A stretch of 23,108 nucleotides of DNA from CAYWMP01 sp964459445 (lineage in GTDB: Bacteria > Desulfobacterota > DSM-4660 > Desulfatiglandales > HGW-15): assembly GCA_964459445.1 (NCBI GenBank), contig CAYWMP010000090.1:1-23108 (forward strand), read 5' to 3'. Position numbers and translations under genes: made by a program. Under the pieces are notes generated by a model. That model was not told the origin of the DNA. It worked only from the letters and a program-made list of their open reading frames with translations, and made no database searches. Shown here piece after piece: positions 7,769-15,480 of this stretch (positions are counted from its first letter, which is position 1; each line of letters starts with the position of its first letter).

Positions 7769-8590
7769 ATGGATCTTAAGGTTCACAGGGCATTGATAAC
7801 AGGTGCGGGTCAAGGCATTGGTCGGGCCTGCGCCGAGGTTTTTGCATCGAGGGGCGCAGATCTGGTCCTTTTTGACAAAAATCCGGATACCCTCAAAACT
7901 GTCGCAGACAGAGTTTCCGGCGAAGGGGCACATGTCACGGAACTGGCCCTGGAACGCACGGATTTTGAAAGGCTTCAGTTAGAAGTGAGAGGGATATGCG
8001 ATAAGATGCTGATCGATATACTGGTCAATAACGCAGGATTCGATCGACCCGGAACCATGGCCAAGATCGAAAGGTCGGGATTCGAGTCCGTTCTGGGGAT
8101 TCACCTTACGGCACCGCTTCTCCTCATAAAACTCCTGCTTCCACCCATGAAAGCGGCCAAATGGGGGAGGATCATCAATGTGAGTTCCATTTACGGCCTC
8201 ATTGGAGGAAAGAGGGAGGTCTCCTATTCCTTGGCGAAAGCGGGCCTGATCGGTTTAACAAAATCGGTGGCCAAAGAGGCGGGTAATGATGGCGTCACGG
8301 TGAACGCCGTTATGCCGGGTCTTACCCGCACACCGACCATCGAGGATTTCATGGCCGACAAATACAAGAAGGCCATTATTGAGGAAACGCCATTGGGCCG
8401 AATGGCCGAACCGGAAGAGGTTGCAAAGGTCGTCGCCTTCCTGGCATCGGAGGACGCCTCTTTTGTAACGGGCAGCCACAGTGCCCGTTTCGGGCGGATG
8501 GGGAATCTAAGCCCGTGTCATCACATGCTTTTCACATTGACACCTAGATGGCTTTTCCCTATACTAGCCACCCGCCGCAGATGGATATAA
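7769..8590 (+). CDS. Short-chain dehydrogenase/reductase (SDR), 3' end apparently frameshifted
   Basis: NAD(P)-dependent classical SDR of the FabG type. Seen: cofactor loop TGAGQGIG (11-18), NNAG (87-90), catalytic Ser140, Tyr153 and Lys157 (NVSS...VSYSLAKAG), and VMPG (191-194). ATG 7769 follows AAAAAGGGA by 8 bases, so it is preferred to a TTG at 7742. The frame is normal through SFVTGSHSA. It then runs into an atypical tail ending at 8590. Skipping one C in the CCC run at 8484-8486 gives VSGGWGI and a stop at 8508-8510, the expected SDR ending. A one-base insertion, or a sequence error, is therefore likely. The catalytic residues are unaffected, but the cofactor/substrate C-terminus and the oligomer interface would be altered. 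Substrate unknown. It lies upstream of the Liv operon. Confidence 0.85.
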   Translation: MDLKVHRALITGAGQGIGRACAEVFASRGADLVLFDKNPDTLKTVADRVSGEGAHVTELALERTDFERLQLEVRGICDKMLIDILVNNAGFDRPGTMAKIERSGFESVLGIHLTAPLLLIKLLLPPMKAAKWGRIINVSSIYGLIGGKREVSYSLAKAGLIGLTKSVAKEAGNDGVTVNAVMPGLTRTPTIEDFMADKYKKAIIEETPLGRMAEPEEVAKVVAFLASEDASFVTGSHSARFGRMGNLSPCHHMLFTLTPRWLFPILATRRRWI

Positions 8591-8894
8591 TAGTTGAGTA
8601 TCTTTTTTTAAAATAGCATGTATGTGTCACCTTTTGCATTGACTGATGACGACGTCTATCCTCTCATTACCATTTTCTTCATAACCTTTTTGTTAAATGG
8701 CAATATGTATAGCATTTCTCGAATAGGTAAATTGGCAGACCATGGGAGTCACCATACAGCGAAGTGTGGTGACTCGGGCCATGCTCTGGATGATGACATC
8801 ACAATTTCCTAATTTGAAAGCACATTAACGTTAATTCTCGTCTAGAAATCCCTCTCCTTAGTAACCTCCTTTGTATGTCGCTTTTGATAATGAA
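8511..8894. other. AT-rich spacer with one long hairpin
   Basis: This stretch lies between the true SDR end predicted at 8510 and the hydrolase start. I see no supported gene. A small plus-strand frame at 8618-8812 has no recognisable motif and spans the hairpin described at 8736-8788. Base composition is richer in A and T than in the flanking genes. Confidence 0.5.
8736..8788. repeat. Long imperfect hairpin
   Basis: Inner arms GAGTCACCA (8746-8754) and TGGTGACTC (8767-8775) pair perfectly over 9 bp. Outer arms CAGACCATGG and CCATGCTCTG pair at 9 of 10 positions, with a GGG bulge on one side. The total stem is about 19 bp with a 12-base loop. No U tract follows, so it is not a classical terminator. 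Confidence 0.6.
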
Positions 8895-9194
8895 ATGAAA
8901 ATGAAATATTTCAAAGTAATTATGAAGTGTATTTGGCATCTAATTCACATTATCCGATCAACAGATTTGGCGAGGCATTTTAATACTTACGTGCTATTTG
9001 TTGTGCAATTAGCACTTTTTGCAGGGCTTTCTTTATGGTTTGAAGCCAGGGCAGAGGAATCCCTAGCACTATTGACTGCCGATGGTAAGGAAATTGCCGC
9101 ATCATATTACAAAGCTACGCGACCCAACTCCCCCGCAATAATGCTCTTGCTTGATACTCGATGCGATAGAATGAACTTTGGAGGCTTCCCCTAA
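8895..9194 (+). pseudogene. Secreted alpha/beta hydrolase, N-terminal part of frameshifted gene
   Basis: N-terminal half of a dienelactone-hydrolase-like protein. Starting at ATG 8895, it has a basic leader, a hydrophobic segment (YVLFVVQLALFAGLSLWF) and a plausible signal peptidase site ARA-EE, so the product would be exported. Then come the first strands of the fold (LLTADGKEIAASYY, SPAIMLLLD). The frame stops at 9192-9194, just where the next strand should begin. The missing continuation (LKASRAGFAVLAMDLRY) is found in the -1 frame from 9191, so one C appears to be lost from the run at 9188-9191. The start is uncertain: further Met codons lie downstream, and a TTG lies at 8871. Confidence 0.65.
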
Positions 9195-9733
9195 AAGCCA
9201 GTAGAGCTGGTTTTGCAGTTTTAGCTATGGACTTGCGCTACAAGCATTTGATTGCCAAAGCAAGAAGCCGCAATGAGGCTATACGTCTAATAAAAGCCCA
9301 GGATTTATATGCACCGATCAGATTTGATATTAAGATCGGGCTTGATTTCCTAAAAAAGCAAGAAGCGGTGAACGTAAATCGAATCGCCATTATCGGTGCG
9401 AGTTTCGGATCTAGGGTAGGACTAATTGCTGGCATCCAATATAAAGTCAAAGCGCTCGTTCTAATCTCATTATCTGGAAAAGAGGCGCTTCCGGGCAGCA
9501 AAACAATCAAGGAGCTTTTGAAGGAATTTGGTGATCAGGCCATTTTGTTTGTAACATGTGAGAAAGACTGGGGCGGCAACTACTCAGCCGCAACTGACAA
9601 TAAACGGTATTATGATTGGGCTGTAGGAAAGAAAGAACTGAATATAGTGAAAGGATCTGGTCATGGCGTTGATATACTGCAAAAGCCGGAGGCAGCCGAA
9701 TTTGTCATCAATTGGCTGAAGAAAAACCTGTAA
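9191..9733 (+). pseudogene. Secreted alpha/beta hydrolase, catalytic C-terminal part of frameshifted gene
   Basis: Catalytic portion of the same alpha/beta hydrolase. Codons are open from 9191, ahead of the internal ATG at 9227. It shows strand-helix AGFAVLAMDLRY, nucleophile elbow GASFG (Ser nucleophile), acid in LFVTCEKD and histidine in GSGHGVD, so the Ser-Asp-His triad is intact. The usual Gly-rich loop after the DLR strand is absent. If translated alone from 9227 it would lack the signal peptide and the first strands, and so would probably not fold. If the frameshift is a sequence error, 8895-9733 encodes one exported hydrolase of about 280 aa. It ends 40 bases before the Liv binding protein gene, so it may share its transcript. 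Confidence 0.7.
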
Positions 9734-9773
9734 AGGCTGAAAAGATTGTGAATTAAAGAAAGGAGGGTTTGTC

Positions 9774-11057
9774 ATGGGTAAAAAGAGTTTGTCGAATGAA
9801 GGAATTAATCGGAGGGATTTTATTAAGATGACAGGTGCAGTGGGACTGGGACTTACAGCAACCACATTCGGAGTGCCAAAGCTTCTCAGGGCTGCGCCAA
9901 TGAGTATCAAGCTCGCCTCTGTTCAGCCGGTCACCGGTCCGTTGGCTTTCATTGGCCAAGGCCAGCGCAAGGCCAATCAATTGGCCGTGGACTACATCAA
10001 CTCTATGGGTGGTATCAAGTCCATGGGAGGCGCTAAGCTGGAGCTTCTCTTAGGCGACAGCGAGAGCAAGCCCGAAGTGGGCCGTTCAGAAGCCGACAGG
10101 CTCATAAAAGGGGGCGCAACTATGCTCACTGGGCCCTTTCAGAGCGGTGTGGCCATGGCCATCGCCACCTTGGCCGAGCAGCGTCAGGTCCCCTTTGTGA
10201 TGGATGTGGCCGCTCTCGATACGATTACCAAGAAGGGGTACAAGTATACATTCCGAGTCTTTGTGAGAGGCAGCACCTTTGCCAAAGCAGCCGTCGCTTA
10301 TATCAAACAGATCACTGAAGAGACCAAGACCTCACCCAAACGTGCGGTTGTTACAAACACAGGCGACCCCTTTGGCAAGGCTCAGGGGGGAGGGTTCATC
10401 AAGGCCATGGAGAAATCCGGTCTGCCCATCGAGATCGTGGATCATATCGTCTACCCCTTAGGCATCCTGGATCTCTCTGCCGAAGTGGCTAAGATCAAGG
10501 CAGCAAAGCCGGATGTTCTCTTTCCGGTCTGTCGTCCGGGCGATTCCGCTCTCATGACCCGTGAGCTTTACAAGCAGCGTGTGGAACTGATGGGGATCAT
10601 CAGCCCCGGATCTCCAGGTTGGTACGAACCTAAGGTCGTGAAGGATCTGGGCAAGCTCCTCTACTACGTAATGGACGTGGCTCCCTGGACCAATCCTGAC
10701 AGCCCGGTCTACCAGAGGGCCAGTAAAAATCTTAAAGCGAAGTATAACCTTGCCATGGACCTGGCCACGGGCTTTGCCTATACCGGGATACTGGTCATGG
10801 CCGATTCCTTGGAGAGGGCGGGATCCACTAAGCCCGAAGATCTGCTCAAGGCCATCAGAGGGACCAACCTCAAGGACCATCCCATGGTAGGGGAGGCCGT
10901 TATATTCAACGAGGACGGCGACAACGTGAACGCTACCTGCGCCATGCTCCAGGTTCTGCCCCATTCGGATCCGGAGCAGCGGGTCAAGGTCGTGCTGCCC
11001 AAAAAGTACGCCCAGGCTAAATACGTCTTTCCTGCCTCGCAGCTCTGGGAAAGATAG
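9774..11057 (+). CDS. Branched-chain amino-acid-type ABC transporter substrate-binding protein, Tat signal
   Basis: Periplasmic type I binding protein (Peripla_BP_6/LivK-like), 427 aa, which captures the ligand and hands it to the LivH-LivM permease. The N-terminus carries a twin-arginine signal: INRRDFIKMTGAVGLGL (Arg13, Arg14), then a hydrophobic stretch and LLRAAP. Export would thus be in folded form via Tat. The mature part starts with SIKLASVQPVTGPLAFIGQG and has the family pattern KANQLAVDYINSMGGI, LLLGDSESKP and GPFQSGVAMAIATLAEQ. A strong AGGAGG lies 8 bases before ATG 9774. Ligand specificity cannot be read from sequence. Family members bind branched-chain amino acids, amides, urea or aromatic acids. 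First gene of the five-gene importer; only 2 bases separate it from the livH-like gene. Confidence 0.93.
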   Translation: MGKKSLSNEGINRRDFIKMTGAVGLGLTATTFGVPKLLRAAPMSIKLASVQPVTGPLAFIGQGQRKANQLAVDYINSMGGIKSMGGAKLELLLGDSESKPEVGRSEADRLIKGGATMLTGPFQSGVAMAIATLAEQRQVPFVMDVAALDTITKKGYKYTFRVFVRGSTFAKAAVAYIKQITEETKTSPKRAVVTNTGDPFGKAQGGGFIKAMEKSGLPIEIVDHIVYPLGILDLSAEVAKIKAAKPDVLFPVCRPGDSALMTRELYKQRVELMGIISPGSPGWYEPKVVKDLGKLLYYVMDVAPWTNPDSPVYQRASKNLKAKYNLAMDLATGFAYTGILVMADSLERAGSTKPEDLLKAIRGTNLKDHPMVGEAVIFNEDGDNVNATCAMLQVLPHSDPEQRVKVVLPKKYAQAKYVFPASQLWER

Positions 11058-11059
11058 GA

Positions 11060-11929
11060 ATGAACATAACCCTTGCCCTTCAGCTTCTGATACAAGGGAT
11101 ACTGTTGGGAGGGATCTATGGTCTGATTGCCATAGGTCTCTCCCTGATTTTTGGGGTTATGGGGGTTATCAATTTTGCCCATGGCCAGATCATGGTCATG
11201 GGCATGTACGTCTCCTACTGGATCTTTGCCCTGATAGGCATTGATCCCTATCTCTCATTGGTGGTTGTTGCGGCAGCCATATTTGTCCTCGGTTATGCCA
11301 TCCAGTCCTCCGTGGTCAACCGCATCTTAGACTACCCCGAGGCCATGCAGGTCCTTCCTTTAGTGGCCATGGGGCTCATCTTGGAAAACACGGCCCTTCT
11401 GTTGTGGGGGCCTGATCACAGGAGCCCCCAGACGGCCATCGCCTTGGAGACCTTCTGGATCGGGAATGTGATGGTGGATGTATCCCGTCTCGTGGCCTTT
11501 GCCTTAGCAATCATCATCACTCTTCTCATCTTTTTTTATCTGAAAAAGACCAATATGGGAAAGTGCATCAGGGCGGCCTCTGACAACAGGACAGGGGCCA
11601 TCCTTGTGGGCATCAAGGTTAACCGTATCTACAATGTCTCCTTTGCATTGGGGGCAGCCACAACCGCGGCGGCCGGGGCCCTGCTCCTTCCTCTGATGCC
11701 CCTCTCCCCGCACATGGGACATGATTTTACCTTGACCGCCTTTATCGTGGTCATCCTGGGCGGTATGGGTAACCTCATGGGAGCCCTTGTTGGCGGTCTT
11801 ATCTTAGGTGTGGCTGAATCCATGGCCACCCTGTTTCTACCGGCCACGCTCAAGCAGGTGGTCAGCTTCGGTATCCTGGTGATTATCATGATTTTCCGTC
11901 CCCAGGGCATTTTCGGGGGGAAAAAATGA
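11060..11929 (+). CDS. livH: ABC transporter permease, LivH-type
   Basis: Inner-membrane permease of the Liv (HAAT) importer, 289 aa. It is highly hydrophobic with about eight membrane segments. Family hallmarks are LLGGIYGLIAIGLSLIFGVM, VINFAHGQIMVMGMY near the N-terminus, and VVILGGMGNLMGALVGGLIL near the C-terminus, which is the EAA-like loop contacting the ATPase. It pairs with the LivM-type permease encoded next, with ATG of the next gene overlapping its stop by 4 bases. The symbol reflects family only; the imported substrate is not established. Confidence 0.93.
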   Translation: MNITLALQLLIQGILLGGIYGLIAIGLSLIFGVMGVINFAHGQIMVMGMYVSYWIFALIGIDPYLSLVVVAAAIFVLGYAIQSSVVNRILDYPEAMQVLPLVAMGLILENTALLLWGPDHRSPQTAIALETFWIGNVMVDVSRLVAFALAIIITLLIFFYLKKTNMGKCIRAASDNRTGAILVGIKVNRIYNVSFALGAATTAAAGALLLPLMPLSPHMGHDFTLTAFIVVILGGMGNLMGALVGGLILGVAESMATLFLPATLKQVVSFGILVIIMIFRPQGIFGGKK

Positions 11930-12906
11930 CCCGACTCTACCTGTTCCTTGGATCCGCGCTGCTCATTCTCCTCCTGCTCCCCCTGGTTTTAGACAAATAC
12001 GTCTTGGGGATCTTTGTCATGATCTTTTTCTATGCCTACTTAGGCCAGTCCTGGAATGTCCTGACAGGATACACGGGGCACATCTCCCTGGGGCACGCCC
12101 TCTATGTTGGGATAGGGGCCTATACATCAACGTATCTCACAAAGGCCTACGGAATCAGCCCCTGGATCGGCATGTTTGCAGGCGGCCTGATTGCCGTCAT
12201 CATCGCCCTCTTCCTCGGTTTCTTGGGTTTCCGCTTCGGCGTAAGGGGAGTCTATTTCGTGATCCTGACCATCGCCTTTGCAGAGATCACGCGCCTGGCC
12301 GTCTCCCATGTGGAGGCATTGGGGTCCTTTGCAGGCATCTTTCTCGACTTCAGACCCTCTTTCTCAAATTTCCAGTTCAGGGGAAACGTGCCCTACTATT
12401 ATATCGCCCTAGGTTATATGCTGTTCTCATTGATCGCAGTTCGGTGGCTGGAGAGATCCAAGATCGGCCGGTTCATGGTAGCCATCAGGGAAGATGAGGA
12501 TGCAGCCCAGTCCCTTGGTGTGAATACCTTTAAGTATAACATGATCGCCATTGCCATCAGCGCCTTCATGACCGCCCTGGCAGGCACTTTCTACGCCAAC
12601 TACATCTTCTACCTGAATCCCCATATATTCGGCATCGGGCTCAGCATAGAGCTTATCCTGAGGCCCATCGTGGGAGGTCTTGGAACCCTTTTCGGCCCTG
12701 TTCTCGGCTCCTTTATTCTTACTCCCCTCTCGGAGATCTCCAGGGCATACTTCACAAAGGGGGGACTTGAGGGACTGCATCTCATCCTTTACGGTATCTT
12801 AGCCATCCTGGTGGTCCTCTTCATGCCCAAGGGGATCGTTACGTATGTCAAGAATGCTCTGACCCCGATCTTGAGGTTAGAGGCAGTTGATCGGGATGAA
12901 AAGTGA
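11926..12906 (+). CDS. livM: ABC transporter permease, LivM-type
   Basis: Second membrane subunit of the importer, 326 aa, with many hydrophobic segments. Family motifs seen: GQSWNVLTGYTGHISLGHAL followed by YVGIGAYTSTYL, REDEDAAQSLGVNTFKYNM in the cytoplasmic loop, and PIVGGLGTLFGPVLGS. It starts inside the stop of the livH-like gene (ATGA overlap) and its own TGA overlaps the livG-like GTG start. This indicates translational coupling along the operon. Confidence 0.93.
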   Translation: MTRLYLFLGSALLILLLLPLVLDKYVLGIFVMIFFYAYLGQSWNVLTGYTGHISLGHALYVGIGAYTSTYLTKAYGISPWIGMFAGGLIAVIIALFLGFLGFRFGVRGVYFVILTIAFAEITRLAVSHVEALGSFAGIFLDFRPSFSNFQFRGNVPYYYIALGYMLFSLIAVRWLERSKIGRFMVAIREDEDAAQSLGVNTFKYNMIAIAISAFMTALAGTFYANYIFYLNPHIFGIGLSIELILRPIVGGLGTLFGPVLGSFILTPLSEISRAYFTKGGLEGLHLILYGILAILVVLFMPKGIVTYVKNALTPILRLEAVDRDEK

Positions 12907-13649
12907 GGCGCCCATCTGTGAGCATATTGAAACTTAATAGCCTGACAAAGAGCTTTGGAGGCCTCATGGCCGTCTCAGGTCTCTCATTAGATCTAAAGGA
13001 AGGAGAGATCTTAGGGCTCATCGGCCCCAACGGGGCCGGCAAGACAACGGTATTCAACTGCGTGACCGGCTTTCTTTTGCCAGACAGAGGCGAAATCCTT
13101 TTCGGGGGGGATTCCCTGAAAGGCAAGCAGCCTTTTCAGATCTGTCAGATGGGGCTGGTCCGGACCTTTCAGATTGTCAAGCCGTTTCTCAGCTTATCCG
13201 TCTTAGAAAATGTGATGGTGGGGGCCATGGTGAGGGAGAAATCCATCAGGAAGGCGAAGAAGGAGGCCATGGAGATCGTCGAGTTTATCGGTCTCGCCAG
13301 GATGGCTGAAAAGGAGGCTCAGGGTTTGCCGTTGCCCCTCAGAAAGCGGCTGGAGTTAGCTAGGGCCCTTTCCACGAGGCCGAAAGCCATTCTCCTGGAT
13401 GAGGTGATGGCCGGGCTGAACCCAACGGAGGTGGATGAGCTGATCGACCTGATCCGGCAGATCAATGAAAGAGGGATCAGCATCCTCTTGATCGAGCATG
13501 TGATGCGCGGAGTGATGGCCCTCTCCCAGCGGGTTATTGTTATCAATTACGGTCAAGAGATCGCAGAAGGAACACCCGATGAGGTTGTTAAGGACAAAGG
13601 GGTGATCGAGGCCTATTTAGGCAAGGAGTTTTTGAGTGCTCAAGGTTAA
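12903..13649 (+). CDS. livG: ABC transporter ATP-binding protein, LivG-type
   Basis: One of two cytoplasmic ATPases powering the importer, 248 aa. Walker A GPNGAGKTT (41-49), Q-loop region RTFQIVKPF, Walker B AILLDEVMAGLNP and H-loop LLIEHVM are present. The signature that is normally LSxGxxxR reads LPLPLRKRLELARAL, lacking the Ser and Gly. With the DEVMAGLNP variant this matches a recognised LivG-like subgroup, so it need not mean inactivity. GTG 12903 overlaps the livM stop by 4 bases. GTG 12918, preceded by TGAGG and giving the more typical N-terminus MSILKLNSLTKSFGG, is an equally good start. The gene ends 14 bases inside the next one. Confidence 0.92.
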   Translation: MRRPSVSILKLNSLTKSFGGLMAVSGLSLDLKEGEILGLIGPNGAGKTTVFNCVTGFLLPDRGEILFGGDSLKGKQPFQICQMGLVRTFQIVKPFLSLSVLENVMVGAMVREKSIRKAKKEAMEIVEFIGLARMAEKEAQGLPLPLRKRLELARALSTRPKAILLDEVMAGLNPTEVDELIDLIRQINERGISILLIEHVMRGVMALSQRVIVINYGQEIAEGTPDEVVKDKGVIEAYLGKEFLSAQG

Positions 13650-14340
13650 TGAAATCGATGTGTATTACGGAGACCTCCAGGCCCTTTTCAGGGTGAGCTT
13701 TGATGCGGGGGAAGGAGAAGTGGTCTCTGTCATAGGATCAAACGGGGCGGGGAAATCGACCGCGCTGAAAACCATCTCGGGTATTCTAAGGCCCAGAAAC
13801 GGCAGGATGGAATTTAAGGGGCAGGATCTCCAGAAGGCATCCTCTTCCCGCACAGTGGAGTTGGGCATCAGTCACGTTCCGGAAGGAAGACAGCTCTTTC
13901 CAACCATGACCGTTCTGGAGAACCTTGAGATGGGAGCACAGTTTCCACGAACGAAGAAGGTCCAGAATGAGACTATGGATCAGGTCTTTGGGTTTTTCCC
14001 CCGATTAAAGGAGAGGATCAAACAGGATGCAGGCACCCTGAGCGGTGGAGAACAGCAGATGCTGGCCATGGGACGGGGATTGATGTCCCTGCCGGAGCTC
14101 ATGATGCTGGATGAACCTTCGCTAGGTCTTGCGCCGCTCCTTGTGAGCACCATTTTTCAAATCATACGGCAGATCAATGAACAGGGTACCTCCATACTCC
14201 TAATTGAACAAAATGTTTACCATGCCCTCAGCCTCCCCGGTCGGGGCTATGTCCTTGAAAACGGAAAGATCGTCCTGAGCGGTGGCGGTCAGGAGCTTTT
14301 GGAGAATCCCCATATCAGGAAGACCTATCTCGGTCTATAA
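13636..14340 (+). CDS. livF: ABC transporter ATP-binding protein, LivF-type
   Basis: Second ATPase of the importer, 234 aa. Walker A GSNGAGKST (34-42), signature LSGGEQQMLAMGRGL, Walker B LMMLDEPSLGLAP and H-loop region LLIEQNV are all canonical. This contrasts with the altered signature in the LivG-type partner. The GTG start at 13636 lies 7 bases after AAGGAG and overlaps the upstream gene by 14 bases, so it is translated from within it. It completes the binding protein-H-M-G-F set. No clear terminator follows; RidA begins 159 bases downstream. Confidence 0.93.
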   Translation: MLKVNEIDVYYGDLQALFRVSFDAGEGEVVSVIGSNGAGKSTALKTISGILRPRNGRMEFKGQDLQKASSSRTVELGISHVPEGRQLFPTMTVLENLEMGAQFPRTKKVQNETMDQVFGFFPRLKERIKQDAGTLSGGEQQMLAMGRGLMSLPELMMLDEPSLGLAPLLVSTIFQIIRQINEQGTSILLIEQNVYHALSLPGRGYVLENGKIVLSGGGQELLENPHIRKTYLGL

Positions 14341-14499
14341 AGCAAATGTTCAATTGGTTGCAATGTAAATATTTGGTCACTGAAATGTCCGGTGGGTTCT
14401 TTTGAGGTATATCCTTTCGAAGCCCGGTATTGCCTCATAATGGATTCTCATGATGCGAACACTATCCAACTTTACCAAAAGTTTAACTTGGAGGGAAAA

Positions 14500-14883
14500 A
14501 TGGGAGAAAAAAGGTGTTTTCAGACTGAAAAAGCGGCGGTTACCGGGGGACCCTATTCGCAGGCCATTATACACAATGGCTTGATCTATACCGCCGGACA
14601 AGGGGCTGTAGACCCAATAACCAATGAAATTATGCTGGGCACTGTTGAAGAGGAAGCGGAACTGGCACTCACCAATCTTCGCATCATTCTGGAGGAGGCA
14701 GGGTCTTCTTTGGATAAGATCCTTAAGATCAACGTCTATCTTCTGGAAATGGAGGAATACGGGCGGTTCAACGAGGTTTATAGGAAGTACTTTAATCATG
14801 ATCCTCCCGCCAGGACCTGTATCCAGGCAGGCAAGCTCCCCTTTGAGACTCGAGTTGAGATCGAGGCCATTGCATATATCTGA
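14500..14883 (+). CDS. ridA: RidA/YjgF-family reactive intermediate (enamine/imine) deaminase
   Basis: Small trimeric protein of 127 aa that in this family hydrolyses reactive 2-aminoacrylate-type enamine/imine intermediates to 2-oxoacids. It has the family pattern GGPYSQAIIHNGLIYTAGQ near the N-terminus. PPARTCIQAGKLPFETRVEI near the C-terminus places Arg105 and Glu120 where the catalytic residues of characterised RidA lie. ATG 14500 is preceded by TTGGAGGG at good spacing, so the open frame upstream to 14392 is not used. Location just after the importer suggests a link to amino acid catabolism, but RidA genes are common and the link is inferred. Confidence 0.9.
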   Translation: MGEKRCFQTEKAAVTGGPYSQAIIHNGLIYTAGQGAVDPITNEIMLGTVEEEAELALTNLRIILEEAGSSLDKILKINVYLLEMEEYGRFNEVYRKYFNHDPPARTCIQAGKLPFETRVEIEAIAYI

Positions 14884-14922
14884 AGCCTGGATCGCGGGGC
14901 ATGTAAGAGTGGGCAGTCCTCT

Positions 14923-15052
14923 CAATTGAATATTGAATAGTGAAAATTGACCCGCCTTTCCATCCTCCGTAGCAGACTACTGCGGAGGACGGGCGCCCTA
15001 TCGGGCTTCGGCGCGGCAAGCCAAGTGACGAATGACAATTGACAAATGACAA
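14923..15052. repeat. Repeat-rich spacer with palindromic repeat copy 2
   Basis: 14923-14950 holds ATTGAA/ATTGAC word repeats. 14951-14994 is the second copy of the palindromic repeat at 7382-7424 (core CATCCTCCGTAGCAGACTAC, then TGCGGAGGACGGGC). 15006-15020 is the tail CTTCGGCGCGGCAAG, shared in part with 20248-20258 and 23043-23055. 15025-15052 is a TGACAAATGACA-type word repeat. Together they look like a composite dispersed repeat between RidA and the cupin gene. Confidence 0.65.
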
Positions 15053-15072
15053 CATGCAGCAAGGAAGGAAAG

Positions 15073-15396
15073 ATGGATCATTACACTATAGATAAGATTG
15101 AACCTAAAAAACCCGCTGAAGGCGTGGAACTCAGGGCCATCCACGGCGAAAGAATGACCATGGCCTTCTACAAATTAGCGCCCGGAGCCAAGATACCAGA
15201 ACATTCACATCCCCACGAACAATTGGGTACCGTATTGAAGGGCTCTCTCGAATTGATCGTTGAAGGCGAGGGAAAAGTCATGAGGTCGGGTGATGCCTAC
15301 CTGGTCCCTCCAAACGCAGTACATAGGGGCACCTGCGGGGAATCTCCTGCAGAGGTGATCGAGGTGTTTTCCCCTCCCAGAGAGGATTTCAAGTAA
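15073..15396 (+). CDS. Small cupin-domain protein
   Basis: Single-domain cupin, 107 aa. Cupin motif 1 reads GAKIPEHSHPHEQLGTVLKG with candidate metal ligands His44, His46 and Gln50. Motif 2 GDAYLVPPNAVHRG supplies His84. The fold is a small beta-barrel that often binds Mn, Fe or Zn; members may be enzymes or sugar/ligand-binding proteins, and the sequence does not tell which. ATG 15073 follows AAGGAAGGAAAG at ideal spacing, so the upstream in-frame ATG at 15046 is not preferred. A hairpin terminator starts 2 bases after the stop. It may be the last gene of the Liv-RidA group, or a separate unit because of the repeat upstream. Confidence 0.88.
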   Translation: MDHYTIDKIEPKKPAEGVELRAIHGERMTMAFYKLAPGAKIPEHSHPHEQLGTVLKGSLELIVEGEGKVMRSGDAYLVPPNAVHRGTCGESPAEVIEVFSPPREDFK

Positions 15397-15397
15397 G

Positions 15398-15416
15398 AAA
15401 ATCGCTTTGCGATTTT
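15398..15416 (+). terminator. Hairpin terminator after cupin gene
   Basis: AAAATCGC-TTT-GCGATTTT is a perfect 8-bp inverted repeat ending in a T run, immediately after the cupin stop codon. This is the arrangement expected of a Rho-independent terminator, and its A/T symmetry could also let it work from the other strand. Confidence 0.7.
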
Positions 15417-15457
15417 GTATAACGCGGCTGCATCGCTTAAAAGAGGGTAACACTTTG

Positions 15458-15480
15458 GCGCTTTGAAAGCGCTTTTGTTT
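15458..15480 (+). terminator. Second terminator-like hairpin
   Basis: GCGCTT-TGA-AAGCGC with a 6-bp GC-containing stem is followed by TTTTGTTT. It lies between converging genes, so it is a plausible backup terminator for plus-strand transcripts. Confidence 0.5.

Noticed and set aside
8484..8486. Programmed +1 frameshifting as an explanation for the SDR ending
   Set aside because: No known slippery signal or stimulatory context typical of programmed events is visible; mutation or sequence error is simpler.
8618..8812. A 64-codon plus-strand open frame after the SDR gene
   Set aside because: No motif, no good ribosome binding site, and the frame runs through a long hairpin.
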